Assembly (NCBI GenBank): GCA_963723165.1
Contig: CAVRPP010000005.1
Coordinates: 62,001-126,000, forward strand
DNA: 64,000 nucleotides
Origin: UBA4744 sp963723165
Lineage (GTDB): Bacteria > Actinomycetota > Acidimicrobiia > Spongiisociales > UBA4744
Reading direction: 5' to 3'
Below are positions 42,395 through 50,282 of the stretch, in pieces. Below the pieces are notes generated by a model, which did no database searches, was not told the DNA's origin, and saw nothing but the letters and a program-made list of their open reading frames with translations. Position numbers and translations under genes: made by a program. The stretch's first letter is position 1; every line of letters starts with the position of its first letter.

Positions 42395-43279
42395 ATGAGG
42401 CTTCGCCTATTCGCATTGCTCGCTCTGGTCCCCGTCCTGGCCGTCTCGTGCACCCAACCGGCTGCGACCACAACTGCACCAACTGCCGCGACCAGCAGCA
42501 CTGTTGCATCAACGTCGACGACGTCACCGTCGCCGGATGCGCCACCCTGCTTGGCCGGTGATCAACCGTTCGCGACCGACGGCGCCTTGGCCAGCGGACT
42601 GTTGGAGGGCAGGGAAGGCGACGCCGAGCAGGTAGCCGGATTGAGCTGGACGGCGTTCGAAGGATGCGAACGGTTAGTTGTTGAGCTGGCTACGGCCGGT
42701 GGCGCTCCGGCTACCGAACCCGGCGGGGTTCGCGCCGAATTGCTCCGGGCCCAAGGCATCGTGAGATTGCGCCTCGACGACCGCGTGCAGGCAACGGCCA
42801 TTGCCGACCGGGTAGTGGAAAGGACCCTGGTCGACAGGATATTCGTTGTCAGGTCACTGGGCGGCAACCTCTACATCGACATCCATCTCGGTTCCGCCGT
42901 GCTTGCCCGGGCTTCAATCACCCGATCTCCGGCTGCGGTAGTGGTTGATCTGAAGGCGGGCGGTCCGGAACTCGATGCCCGTCCCGCCGTCAGTGACGCG
43001 GCGGTGGTGGTCGCGCCCACCGGTCGCAAGGCCGAGTACCCGTTGCTGGTCGAAGGTTATGCCCGTACCTTTGAAGCCACCGTCCTCTTGCGGATCCGTC
43101 AAGGAAACCGACTGGAGATCGAAGACGTGACTTCGGCTGCCGATTATCTGACCACGTGGGGCGAGTACCGGTTCGAGGTGATGAGCGGACCCAGCGGAAA
43201 TGTGGAGCTGTTTGTCGGCGAAGATTCACCGGAGGATGGAACGGAGCGGGGCGTCAGATTCACCCTAGTGGTGGGCTGA
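42395..43279 (+). CDS. lipoprotein with AMIN-like and Gmad2 domains
   Basis: The 294-aa protein has a lipoprotein signal peptide ending LAVSC (lipidated Cys19), then a Thr/Ala/Ser-rich linker to ~residue 50. Residues ~60-190 form a beta-rich region like AMIN/GerMN-type domains, and ~200-294 resemble the Gmad2 domain (VVVAPTGRKAEYPLLVEGYAR). Such proteins occur at the outer face of the membrane; no role is assigned. TACGCT lies seven bases before the ATG with no ribosome binding site, suggesting a leaderless mRNA. Its 3' end overlaps convergent rimM by 20 bases. Confidence 0.8.
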   Translation: MRLRLFALLALVPVLAVSCTQPAATTTAPTAATSSTVASTSTTSPSPDAPPCLAGDQPFATDGALASGLLEGREGDAEQVAGLSWTAFEGCERLVVELATAGGAPATEPGGVRAELLRAQGIVRLRLDDRVQATAIADRVVERTLVDRIFVVRSLGGNLYIDIHLGSAVLARASITRSPAAVVVDLKAGGPELDARPAVSDAAVVVAPTGRKAEYPLLVEGYARTFEATVLLRIRQGNRLEIEDVTSAADYLTTWGEYRFEVMSGPSGNVELFVGEDSPEDGTERGVRFTLVVG

Positions 43280-43778
43280 GCAGGCCTTCGATGAGGTCGA
43301 CCACCACCACACCACCAGCGACATCGACCTCGGGCACCAGGTCTCGCACGAACGGGATAAGGCCTTGCCGGCCATCATCGGACTGCACGATGAGCCGGTC
43401 TTGAGGACCGCCGGTATCCACTCCCGTGATCGTCCCTATGGCTTCACCGGCAACCGTGCGCACGCTCAATCCGACCAGTTGATCGGGCCAGTACTCCTCG
43501 TCCGCTAGAGGCCTGCGATCATCGGCGCGGATCGTCAAACCTGTTCCCCGTAATGACTCCGCGTCCGTCCGGTCGATAACTTCGACAAAAGTGATGAGGA
43601 GCCTCTCCTGATGCCGGCGGCTCGAGCGCACTTCGAGGCTGCGAGCAGGAACCTCATCCGTGAGGAAGACCGCGCCCGCCTGGAACCGATCAGGTGCGTC
43701 GGTCTCCGGCCGAACATAGAGTTCGCCGGCCAAGCCATGGGGTCGGCCGATCCGACCGACCAAGACGCGGTCGCTCAT
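43260..43778 (-). CDS. rimM: 16S rRNA processing protein RimM
   Basis: The 172-aa protein assists 30S head assembly through S19. It has VLVGRIGRPHGLAGELYVRP in the N-terminal barrel and the PRC-barrel with EEYWPDQLVGLSVRTVAGEA and GLIPFVRDLVPEVDV. Its 3' end overlaps the convergent lipoprotein gene by 20 bases. trmD, usually next, is 9.4 kb away. Confidence 0.95.
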   Translation of the reverse strand: MSDRVLVGRIGRPHGLAGELYVRPETDAPDRFQAGAVFLTDEVPARSLEVRSSRRHQERLLITFVEVIDRTDAESLRGTGLTIRADDRRPLADEEYWPDQLVGLSVRTVAGEAIGTITGVDTGGPQDRLIVQSDDGRQGLIPFVRDLVPEVDVAGGVVVVDLIEGLLSPPLG

Positions 43779-43855
43779 CCGTCAGCAGCCCTGACCGGCA
43801 CAACGGGCATCGCCCTCAGCCGTCCGATCGTGTGAAGCCGTCATTCGACAGACTC

Positions 43856-44107
43856 CTAATCGATGAACTCGACCCCCGAATGGAGGCCCTCTTCGTCGGC
43901 TGCAGCCTGGGCCACCGTCCTGATGGCACGTGCCACGCGGCCGCGGCGGCCAATAACGCGACCCATATCTGATTTGGCGGTGCGAACTTCGGCTACGACC
44001 TCTTCAGGGCCTTCTTCGACCATCGTCAATTCGACTTCTTCCGGTCGGTCTACGATCTCGGTGACGACGTAACGCACTACCCGTTCGACGATGTCTCCCT
44101 GGCTCAC
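43856..44107 (-). CDS. khpA: KH-domain RNA-binding protein KhpA
   Basis: The 83-aa protein is one KH domain with the GxxG loop in MGRVIGRRGRVARAIRTV. KhpA acts with KhpB in cell growth in Streptococcus and is a general RNA-binding protein elsewhere. It overlaps rpsP by four bases, the conserved order rpsP-khpA-rimM. Confidence 0.94.
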   Translation of the reverse strand: MSQGDIVERVVRYVVTEIVDRPEEVELTMVEEGPEEVVAEVRTAKSDMGRVIGRRGRVARAIRTVAQAAADEEGLHSGVEFID

Positions 44108-44517
44108 GCGGATGGCTCCTCAGTCTTGACGGCGACGGTCTCGGTGCTTTCGACCGACTCCGCGGCCGATTCTGGTTTCGGTTCAGGCTTCGACACGGGG
44201 GGCACCGGCTCGACTGCTTCCGGAGCGGGTTTCGCCGCTACGGTGTGAATCTCACCCTTGGCCACCTTGAAGAGCGACCACGCACCAGATATCTCGAGAA
44301 GCTTCTTGACCGGATCGGTGGGCTGCGCACCCTTCTTCAGCCAATCCACTGCCTTGTCGTTGTCGATTTCGACGATGGACGGTTCCTGACGCGGATCATA
44401 TCGTCCGATGACCTCAATGAACCGGCCGTCACGGGGTGACCGGCCGTCGGCAACCACTACCCGGTAGGTCGGTTGCTTCTTCTTTCCCATCCGCTTCAGG
44501 CGGATTTTTACCGCCAT
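44104..44517 (-). CDS. rpsP: 30S ribosomal protein S16 with extended tail
   Basis: The 137-aa protein has the S16 core (AVKIRLKRMGKKKQPTYRVV, DGRFIEVIGRYDP, DKAVDWLKKGAQPTDPVKKL) in the first ~85 residues. The last ~50 residues are a Pro/Glu/Ala/Ser-rich extension, common in actinobacterial S16. It starts three bases after the ffh stop codon. Confidence 0.96.
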   Translation of the reverse strand: MAVKIRLKRMGKKKQPTYRVVVADGRSPRDGRFIEVIGRYDPRQEPSIVEIDNDKAVDWLKKGAQPTDPVKKLLEISGAWSLFKVAKGEIHTVAAKPAPEAVEPVPPVSKPEPKPESAAESVESTETVAVKTEEPSA

Positions 44518-44520
44518 TCC

Positions 44521-45846
44521 TCACCTCTTCCTTCGTGGCATGGGGAGCCCGGGCAGACCTCGCCCCTGCGCCACCATTTTCATCATCTTCTGCGTTTCGG
44601 CGAACTGCTTGAGCAAGCCATTTACCTCTTGGGGACTGGTACCCGAACCCGACGCTATCCGCCGTTTGCGACTCCCGTCGATGATCTTGGGGTTTCGCCG
44701 TTCGGAGGGCGTCATCGATCGGATGATCGCCTCGACCCGTCCCATATCTCGGTCCGACACCTGTACGTTTTTCAGCATCGAACCGGCGCCGGGCAGCATA
44801 GCAACCAATTGGTCGAGTGGCCCCATCTTCTTCAGCTGTTGGAACTGATCGAGGAAGTCATCAAGCGTGAAAGAGGCCGACCTGAGTTTGTCTGCCATGC
44901 GTTCGGCGTCCTCGGTGTCCCAGGTTGTCTCAGCCTTTTCGATGAGCGTCAACACATCGCCCATGCCGAGGATTCGGGACGCCATTCGTTCGGGGTGAAA
45001 GACCTCGAAATCGTCGATCTTCTCTCCCACACCGGCGAATTTGATGGGACAGCCCGTCACCTCACGCACAGAGATCGCAGCTCCGCCGCGAGCATCGCCA
45101 TCCAGCTTGGAAAGCACGATCCCGGTGAGCGCAGTCTGTTCCAGAAAGCCCTTGGCGACATTGACGGCGTCTTGGCCGGTCATGGCGTCGACCACCAACA
45201 AGACCTCGTCGGGGTCGGCAACCTTGCGAACGTCGGCGAGTTCGGCCATCAGTGCTTTGTCGACCTGCAACCGGCCGGCCGTATCGATGATGACGACATC
45301 CGTACCGAGTCTCCTGGACTCTTTCATCGCCGCCCGGACGACTTTCGGCGCTTTCGACGTACGATCGACGAACACGGGCACGTCGATCCGTTTCCCCAAC
45401 GTTTCCAACTGGTCGATGGCGGCCGGACGCTGCAGATCTGCAGCCACGAGCAGCGGGTGTTTGCCTTGGCGCTTCAGCCGGGCTGCCAATTTGGCCGCCG
45501 ACGTCGTCTTGCCGGAACCCTGCAAACCAACCATCAGCACGGTGAGCGGTGGGGCTGAAGACGAGGCGAGGCGTGCTTCCGTGCCGCCCAGTGTTGTAAT
45601 GAGCTCCTCGTGGACGATCTTGATGACCTGTTGGGCCGGAGTCAGGCTCTTGGCAATTTCGGCGCTCAGGGCGCGATCTTTGATTCGTCCCAGCATGTTG
45701 CGGGCCACGCTGACGTTGACGTCGGCCTCGAGCAGCGCCAACCGAACCTCGCGTAGGGTCGCGTCAACATCGCCCTCGTTGAGCCTGCCCTTGCCCCGCA
45801 GACGCGTGAAGACACTGTTCAATCGATCAGAAAGGGATTCGAACAT
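44521..45846 (-). CDS. ffh: signal recognition particle protein Ffh
   Basis: The 441-aa GTPase binds signal peptides of nascent membrane proteins and SRP RNA. The N domain has LREVRLALLEADVNVSVARN, the G domain GLQGSGKTTSAAKLA, DTAGRLQVDK and SKLDGDARGGAA, and the C-terminal M domain the Met-rich MGPLDQLVAMLPGAGSML and RKRRIASGSGTS. A TACAAT -10 element lies nine bases before the ATG and no ribosome binding site is present, so the mRNA may be leaderless. Its partner ftsY is at 55035. Confidence 0.97.
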   Translation of the reverse strand: MFESLSDRLNSVFTRLRGKGRLNEGDVDATLREVRLALLEADVNVSVARNMLGRIKDRALSAEIAKSLTPAQQVIKIVHEELITTLGGTEARLASSSAPPLTVLMVGLQGSGKTTSAAKLAARLKRQGKHPLLVAADLQRPAAIDQLETLGKRIDVPVFVDRTSKAPKVVRAAMKESRRLGTDVVIIDTAGRLQVDKALMAELADVRKVADPDEVLLVVDAMTGQDAVNVAKGFLEQTALTGIVLSKLDGDARGGAAISVREVTGCPIKFAGVGEKIDDFEVFHPERMASRILGMGDVLTLIEKAETTWDTEDAERMADKLRSASFTLDDFLDQFQQLKKMGPLDQLVAMLPGAGSMLKNVQVSDRDMGRVEAIIRSMTPSERRNPKIIDGSRKRRIASGSGTSPQEVNGLLKQFAETQKMMKMVAQGRGLPGLPMPRRKR

Positions 45847-45855
45847 GTGCTTGTG

Positions 45856-45861
45856 ATTGTA
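45856..45861 (-). promoter_or_regulatory. candidate -10 element of ffh, very close to the start codon
   Basis: The minus strand reads TACAAT, nine bases, ATG. A start point seven or eight bases after the -10 would fall at the ATG, giving a leaderless or nearly leaderless transcript. No convincing -35 was seen. Confidence 0.5.
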
Positions 45862-45944
45862 GAAGGACCGGGGGGGTGTCGTCGCATCTGGTCGCTACCA
45901 GAAACGCCCACCGGCAAGGGCCGGGTACCTCGGCCCGGACGACT

Positions 45945-45978
45945 CCGGGGCCGCGGAGCGAGTGCTCCGCGGCCCCGG
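45945..45978 (-). terminator. strong hairpin after the surface protein gene
   Basis: A perfect 15-bp stem (CCGGGGCCGCGGAGC and its complement, loop of four) lies 19 bp after the stop codon of the surface protein gene and 100 bp before ffh. There is no T-run, as is common for G+C-rich terminators. Confidence 0.65.
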
Positions 45979-45996
45979 GTGTGTCTGGTTGTCGAA

Positions 45997-47481
45997 TCAG
46001 CGATGCTTGGCGTCGTACCGCATCCGCGAGCTTCCGACCAGCAACACAAGTCCCCCCATCAGGATCAGTCCAACCGCAAACCCACCGGTCCCGGCCGTCG
46101 ACGCCCCGGTGAACGGCAGCGTTTCCGAAGTGGCCGCGGTGGTGGTCGGTGCAGCCGTCGTCGTCGGCGCAACCGTCGTGGTGGTTATCACTTGTGGCAA
46201 CACCTCAATCACATTGAAGGCCACCTCGGCTGCGTTGTTCGTGAGATCAGGATCAGCCGTCGACGAACCAACCGTCACTCCGAACACGAACGTGCCGAAG
46301 ACGGACGGCTCGGCGACAACAACAATGGACGCTGATTCACCGTTGGCCATCGACCCGAAGTCGCAGCTGATCACACCGGCAGCGTTGGTACAAGTCCCGG
46401 CAGCCGAAGTTGCCGAGACGAGAGTGAACCCGGCGGGCAACGTGTTGACGGCAACCACGAACTCACCGCTGTCGGGGCCGTTGTTCGTAACCACCACGTC
46501 GAAGACCGCCTGGTCGTCTCCAAGATCGAGGGAAACGTCGGGCATGGTCACGGTCACCGCCAAGTCTGCTTGCGGTACCGGCAATGATTCGATGGTGGTT
46601 TCCTCAACAGCCTGGTCGTTCGACGGGTCCGAATCTTCTTCATTTCCCGTGACTGCGGCGGTGGCGAGCACGGCGGTCTCGCTTGCAGCCTGCGCCTGCA
46701 CCGCAACGGTCAACGCAACCGACCCGTCGACGGCGAGATCACCGATATCGCAGGTGACGGTCCCGTCTGAGGTCTCCCCCGAGTGAACACACCCGGCGGG
46801 CGCCGAAAGGAAAGCTGTTTCGGCAGGCAAGGCCAGCGTCGCAGTCACCCCGCTGGCGACATCGGGACCGTTGTTGGTCACCGTCAGGTCGTAGGCGAAA
46901 GCGTCACCAACCAGCACCGGGTCGGCTGAATCCACCAACGTCACAGCAAGATCTGCTTCGTCGGGCACCGGAACGAACGATGCGCACAAGGGCCACACCG
47001 AGTTCGGACTGTCCGTGTTGCGAAAGGCGGGGTGAACGGCCGCTGCCTGGACAAAACCGGCAATCTCGACCTCCACATCGACCGTGGCGATGACGAGGTG
47101 CTGATCGTCCGCAATGTCGGGCGTCGACCCGGAAGAAAAGACGACTGCTCCTGCCTCATCGAGCCCGAGGAGAGCCCACTGCTCATTCAATTGGGTCTCG
47201 GACCCGACTGTGTGGAGGTCCCAGGCGGCCAGCACCACGTTGTAGGTGCCGGGCGGCACTACAGCAGCACCCGGACCGGCCGTAGCCGCCTCGGCGTTCC
47301 GGTCCGAACGGATGAAACCCGTTGCCCAGGTTTCGCCCTGGGCGTTGATCACGATGCCGTCGGTGAGCGGACACGCCGGAGGACCGGCCGGTGCTTCCTG
47401 AGCCAGCACCGGCAACGCAGTAGCGGCGGCCAGTACCGCCAGGACAAAGATCAGAACGGTGGCCCGATATCGTTGACTCAT
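45997..47481 (-). CDS. DUF11-repeat surface protein with LPFTG sortase signal
   Basis: The 494-aa protein has a signal peptide (MSQRYRATVLIFVLAVLAAA, cleavage probably after LPVLAQ), an N-terminal domain of ~130 residues, and two DUF11 domains (YDLTVTNNGPDVASGVTATL and FDVVVTNNGPDSGEFVVAV). Then come a Thr/Ala-rich stalk, LPFTG at residues 455-459, a hydrophobic anchor and a basic tail RMRYDAKHR. This is the full set of signals for sortase-mediated wall attachment in a Gram-positive cell. No sortase gene lies in the window. The ATG has AAGGAG eight bases upstream. Confidence 0.88.
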   Translation of the reverse strand: MSQRYRATVLIFVLAVLAAATALPVLAQEAPAGPPACPLTDGIVINAQGETWATGFIRSDRNAEAATAGPGAAVVPPGTYNVVLAAWDLHTVGSETQLNEQWALLGLDEAGAVVFSSGSTPDIADDQHLVIATVDVEVEIAGFVQAAAVHPAFRNTDSPNSVWPLCASFVPVPDEADLAVTLVDSADPVLVGDAFAYDLTVTNNGPDVASGVTATLALPAETAFLSAPAGCVHSGETSDGTVTCDIGDLAVDGSVALTVAVQAQAASETAVLATAAVTGNEEDSDPSNDQAVEETTIESLPVPQADLAVTVTMPDVSLDLGDDQAVFDVVVTNNGPDSGEFVVAVNTLPAGFTLVSATSAAGTCTNAAGVISCDFGSMANGESASIVVVAEPSVFGTFVFGVTVGSSTADPDLTNNAAEVAFNVIEVLPQVITTTTVAPTTTAAPTTTAATSETLPFTGASTAGTGGFAVGLILMGGLVLLVGSSRMRYDAKHR

Positions 47482-47779
47482 GACAGATCTCCTTCACGTT
47501 TCCCTGGGCGGGCGATCCCGATTGGTTTCGACCCATAGGATCGAAGGAGATGGCCTCCCATGTCGTACCCGACTTTCACTCTTAGTGGTGGCCTGCCCCC
47601 CAAGAGCAGTATGTTTTCCACTTCTTACTTCTTACCGTGATGATATGACCACTATACGTCCATGATCAATGGGTCTACGGACCCTTTCTCGGAATCCCCA
47701 ACGGACTAGCCTCGCCGCGCGCCACGCCCCGTTTGGAACCGGTAGCCTGAGAAAAGCCCACCGTCCCAAAGGAGCAGCC

Positions 47780-48403
47780 GTGGCTCTCACCGTTGTCGAA
47801 CACCCTCTGACCAAGCACTACCTCACCGCGCTGCGTGACAAACACACGTCCACCGAGTTGTTTCGCGAGACGACCCGACGTCTGGCCTACACATTGCTGA
47901 TGGAAGCCACGGGAGACATGGCCCTCGAAGAGATCCCGGTAGAAACCCCGCTCGAGCCAACCACGGGCTACCGACTCCACCATGACCTGGTGGCCGTGGC
48001 GGTATTGCGCGCCGGGCTGGGGCTCCTGGATGCAGTTCTCGATCTCTTGCCTCAGGTCAAGGTCGGTTATGCCGGCGTCCAACGAGACGAGGACACCGCC
48101 CAACCTCAGGAGTACTACACGAAGTTCCCGAATCCGCTCTCCAACTCCAAGGTCATCATCCTCGAGCCCATGCTGGCCACCGGCGGTTCCTTGTCCTGGG
48201 CGGCAGACCGTATCAAGGAGCACGGAGCAGCCGATATCACCGCGCTGTGCGTGGTGGCGGCCCCGACCGGAGTCGCCCGGATGGAGCAGGACCACCCCGA
48301 CGTCCGGGTCGTGGCCGCCTCCCTCGATGAAGGCCTCACCTCCAACTTCTTCATCCGGCCGGGGCTTGGAGATATGGGTGATCGGTTGTTCGGGACCTTG
48401 TGA
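47780..48403 (+). CDS. upp: uracil phosphoribosyltransferase
   Basis: The 207-aa enzyme turns uracil and PRPP into UMP. Features are VVEHPLTKHYLTALRDKHTS, YRLHHDLVAVAVLRAGLGLL, the PRPP loop LEPMLATGGSLSWAADRI and a C-terminal uracil-binding segment ending GDMGDRLFGTL. GTG 47780 has AAAGGAG five bases upstream; residues encoded further upstream look non-coding. It leads a plus-strand nucleoside-salvage run. The ~300-bp gap before it, shared with the divergent surface protein gene, holds a CTTCTTA direct repeat but no clear promoter. Confidence 0.95.
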   Translation: MALTVVEHPLTKHYLTALRDKHTSTELFRETTRRLAYTLLMEATGDMALEEIPVETPLEPTTGYRLHHDLVAVAVLRAGLGLLDAVLDLLPQVKVGYAGVQRDEDTAQPQEYYTKFPNPLSNSKVIILEPMLATGGSLSWAADRIKEHGAADITALCVVAAPTGVARMEQDHPDVRVVAASLDEGLTSNFFIRPGLGDMGDRLFGTL

Positions 48404-48810
48404 CGATGGAGATCACGTTCCAGTCATCGCTCGAAGGTATCGCACGTGAATCCATCCAGGGGTTCTTTGTTGGTTGGGCGAACCCCCCCACGTCGGAAAC
48501 GTTGTTGAAAATGCTCGACTCCAGCAGTCACATCCGGGTTGCCCGGGACGGGGACCGCCTGGTTGGATACGTTCGCGCTATCAGCGATGGCTTCTACTCG
48601 GCCTTCGTGCCCGAACTCGAGGTGCTTCCCGGTTACCAGGGGCTCGGCATCGGCACAACGTTGCTGACGAGCCTCCTGAAGGACCTCAGCGGCTTCTACT
48701 CGATCGATGCAAACTGTGACGATGAGTTCGTCGACTACTACCGGCGTTTCGGGTTCGTTCGCGGCAACGGGATGATGATCCGCCGTTATGACCACCAGGG
48801 GGCACGGTGA
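48400..48810 (+). CDS. GNAT family acetyltransferase
   Basis: The 136-aa protein has the GNAT core: VGYVRAISDGFYSAFVPELEV and the acetyl-CoA loop GYQGLGIGTTLLTSLL, then FVDYYRRFGFVRGNGMMIRR. The substrate is unknown. The GTG start forms a GTGA overlap with the upp stop; ATG 48406 is an alternative. It overlaps the next gene by four bases, so it is part of the same operon. Confidence 0.87.
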   Translation: MTMEITFQSSLEGIARESIQGFFVGWANPPTSETLLKMLDSSSHIRVARDGDRLVGYVRAISDGFYSAFVPELEVLPGYQGLGIGTTLLTSLLKDLSGFYSIDANCDDEFVDYYRRFGFVRGNGMMIRRYDHQGAR

Positions 48811-49091
48811 CCGCCTTCCAACGTTCGATTCGGACGACCCTCGAGAGACTGCAACCCGGCGATGTGGTTACCTACGGAGAAATCGCTGCTCAAGCAGGCT
48901 TTCCTGGAGCAGCCCGGGCGGTCGGAAACGTCCTCCGCAATTCGTCGGGTCTCCCCTGGTGGCGGGTTGTCACCTCCGACGGCCGTTTGGTTCCTGGCTC
49001 GGAACGCGAACAAGCCAGGCGCCTGAACGCCGAGGGTGTTCCGGTGCAGAACGGACATGTGACGACGAGCGCTGAATCCCGGCATACTTAG
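48807..49091 (+). CDS. alkyltransferase-like (ATL) DNA-repair protein
   Basis: The 94-aa protein is the MGMT C-terminal DNA-binding fold (LERLQPGDVVTYGEIAAQAG, ARAVGNVLR). The place of the PCHRV methyl-acceptor motif is taken by PWWRVV, so W51 replaces the active Cys. ATL proteins of this kind bind O6-alkylguanine and hand it to nucleotide excision repair. The GTG start overlaps the GNAT gene by four bases. Its place in a nucleoside operon is unexplained. Confidence 0.87.
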   Translation: MTAFQRSIRTTLERLQPGDVVTYGEIAAQAGFPGAARAVGNVLRNSSGLPWWRVVTSDGRLVPGSEREQARRLNAEGVPVQNGHVTTSAESRHT

Positions 49092-49106
49092 AGAAGTGAG
49101 GAACTC

Positions 49107-50282
49107 ATGAGCGAAATCGAGCGGGCAATAGTTATCGTTCTCGACTCTTGCGGAGCAGGCGAGGCACCCGATGCCGGCGATTACGGGGATACCGGAGCGG
49201 ACACTCTCGGGCATACCGCGGCAGCGGTCGGTGGGTTGACCCTGCCGAACTTCCAGGCAGCCGGATTGGGCAACCTTCACCCTGATCTGCTGGGGGTGCC
49301 ACCCGCATCGTCCGCCACCATGGCTTTTGGGAAATTGACCGAAGCTTCGGCCGGCAAAGACTCAACCACGGGCCATTGGGAACTGGCCGGAATCATCACG
49401 AACACTCCAACGGCAACGTTCACAGACACCGGCTTTCCTGCTGCTCTGGTCCGCTCAGTTGAAGACGAGAGCGGACACCGTTTCATCGGCAACTTCGCAG
49501 CCTCCGGGACGGTCATCATCGACGACTTGGGACCCGAGCACCTCGAGACCGGGGCCCTCATCCTCTACACGTCGGCAGACTCGGTATTCCAGATAGCCGC
49601 CCACAAGGAAATCGTGCCGCTGGCCGAGCTGTATCGCGTATGTGAGATCGCCCGCCGTCACTGCAATGACTACAACATCGGACGGGTGATCGCTCGTCCG
49701 TTCGAGGGTGAGCCGGGTTCCTTCTATCGGACGTACGAGCGACACGACTACGCCATGCCACCCCATGCTCCGACCATGCTCGACCACGCCGTCGAAGCCG
49801 GCCTTCCGGTCACGGGGATTGGCAAAATTGAAGACCTGTTTGCGGGAAAGGGTCTCACCGACGCAGTGCATACGGAGGGCGATGCCGACGGTTTGGAGAA
49901 GACTCTCGAGACCCTCGGTCGGCAGTCGCGCGGAATAGTCTTCACCAATCTCGTTGATCTAGACATGCGATACGGCCACCGCGAAAACCCGACCGGATAC
50001 GCAGCCGGACTGGCCGTGATAGATGGATACCTTCCCCGTTTGATCGAACGGCTAACCGAGCGCGACCTGTTGATATTCAGCGCCGACCACGGCAATGACC
50101 CTACCGATGGGAGCACGGACCACACCCGTGAGTACGTGCCTCTCTTGGTGCACGCTCGCGCTGCTGCGGGTGTGGATCTCGGTATCCGCGATCAATACTG
50201 CGATGTTGCCGCCACTATCGCCGAGGCTCTCAACTTGGCCCGGCCCCACCGTGGGGTCTCCTTCCTGGGGGAGGTCACATGA
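49107..50282 (+). CDS. deoB: phosphopentomutase
   Basis: The 391-aa metalloenzyme interconverts ribose/deoxyribose 1- and 5-phosphates. Of the alkaline-phosphatase superfamily metal motifs, DSCGAGEAPDAGDYGDTGA is at the N-terminus, KDSTTGHWELAG near residue 84, and SADHGNDPTDGSTDHTREYVP near residue 325. It links the phosphorylases encoded next (deoA/pdp, punA) with central carbon metabolism. The start has GAGGAA upstream and its end overlaps the next gene by four bases. Confidence 0.95.
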   Translation: MSEIERAIVIVLDSCGAGEAPDAGDYGDTGADTLGHTAAAVGGLTLPNFQAAGLGNLHPDLLGVPPASSATMAFGKLTEASAGKDSTTGHWELAGIITNTPTATFTDTGFPAALVRSVEDESGHRFIGNFAASGTVIIDDLGPEHLETGALILYTSADSVFQIAAHKEIVPLAELYRVCEIARRHCNDYNIGRVIARPFEGEPGSFYRTYERHDYAMPPHAPTMLDHAVEAGLPVTGIGKIEDLFAGKGLTDAVHTEGDADGLEKTLETLGRQSRGIVFTNLVDLDMRYGHRENPTGYAAGLAVIDGYLPRLIERLTERDLLIFSADHGNDPTDGSTDHTREYVPLLVHARAAAGVDLGIRDQYCDVAATIAEALNLARPHRGVSFLGEVT

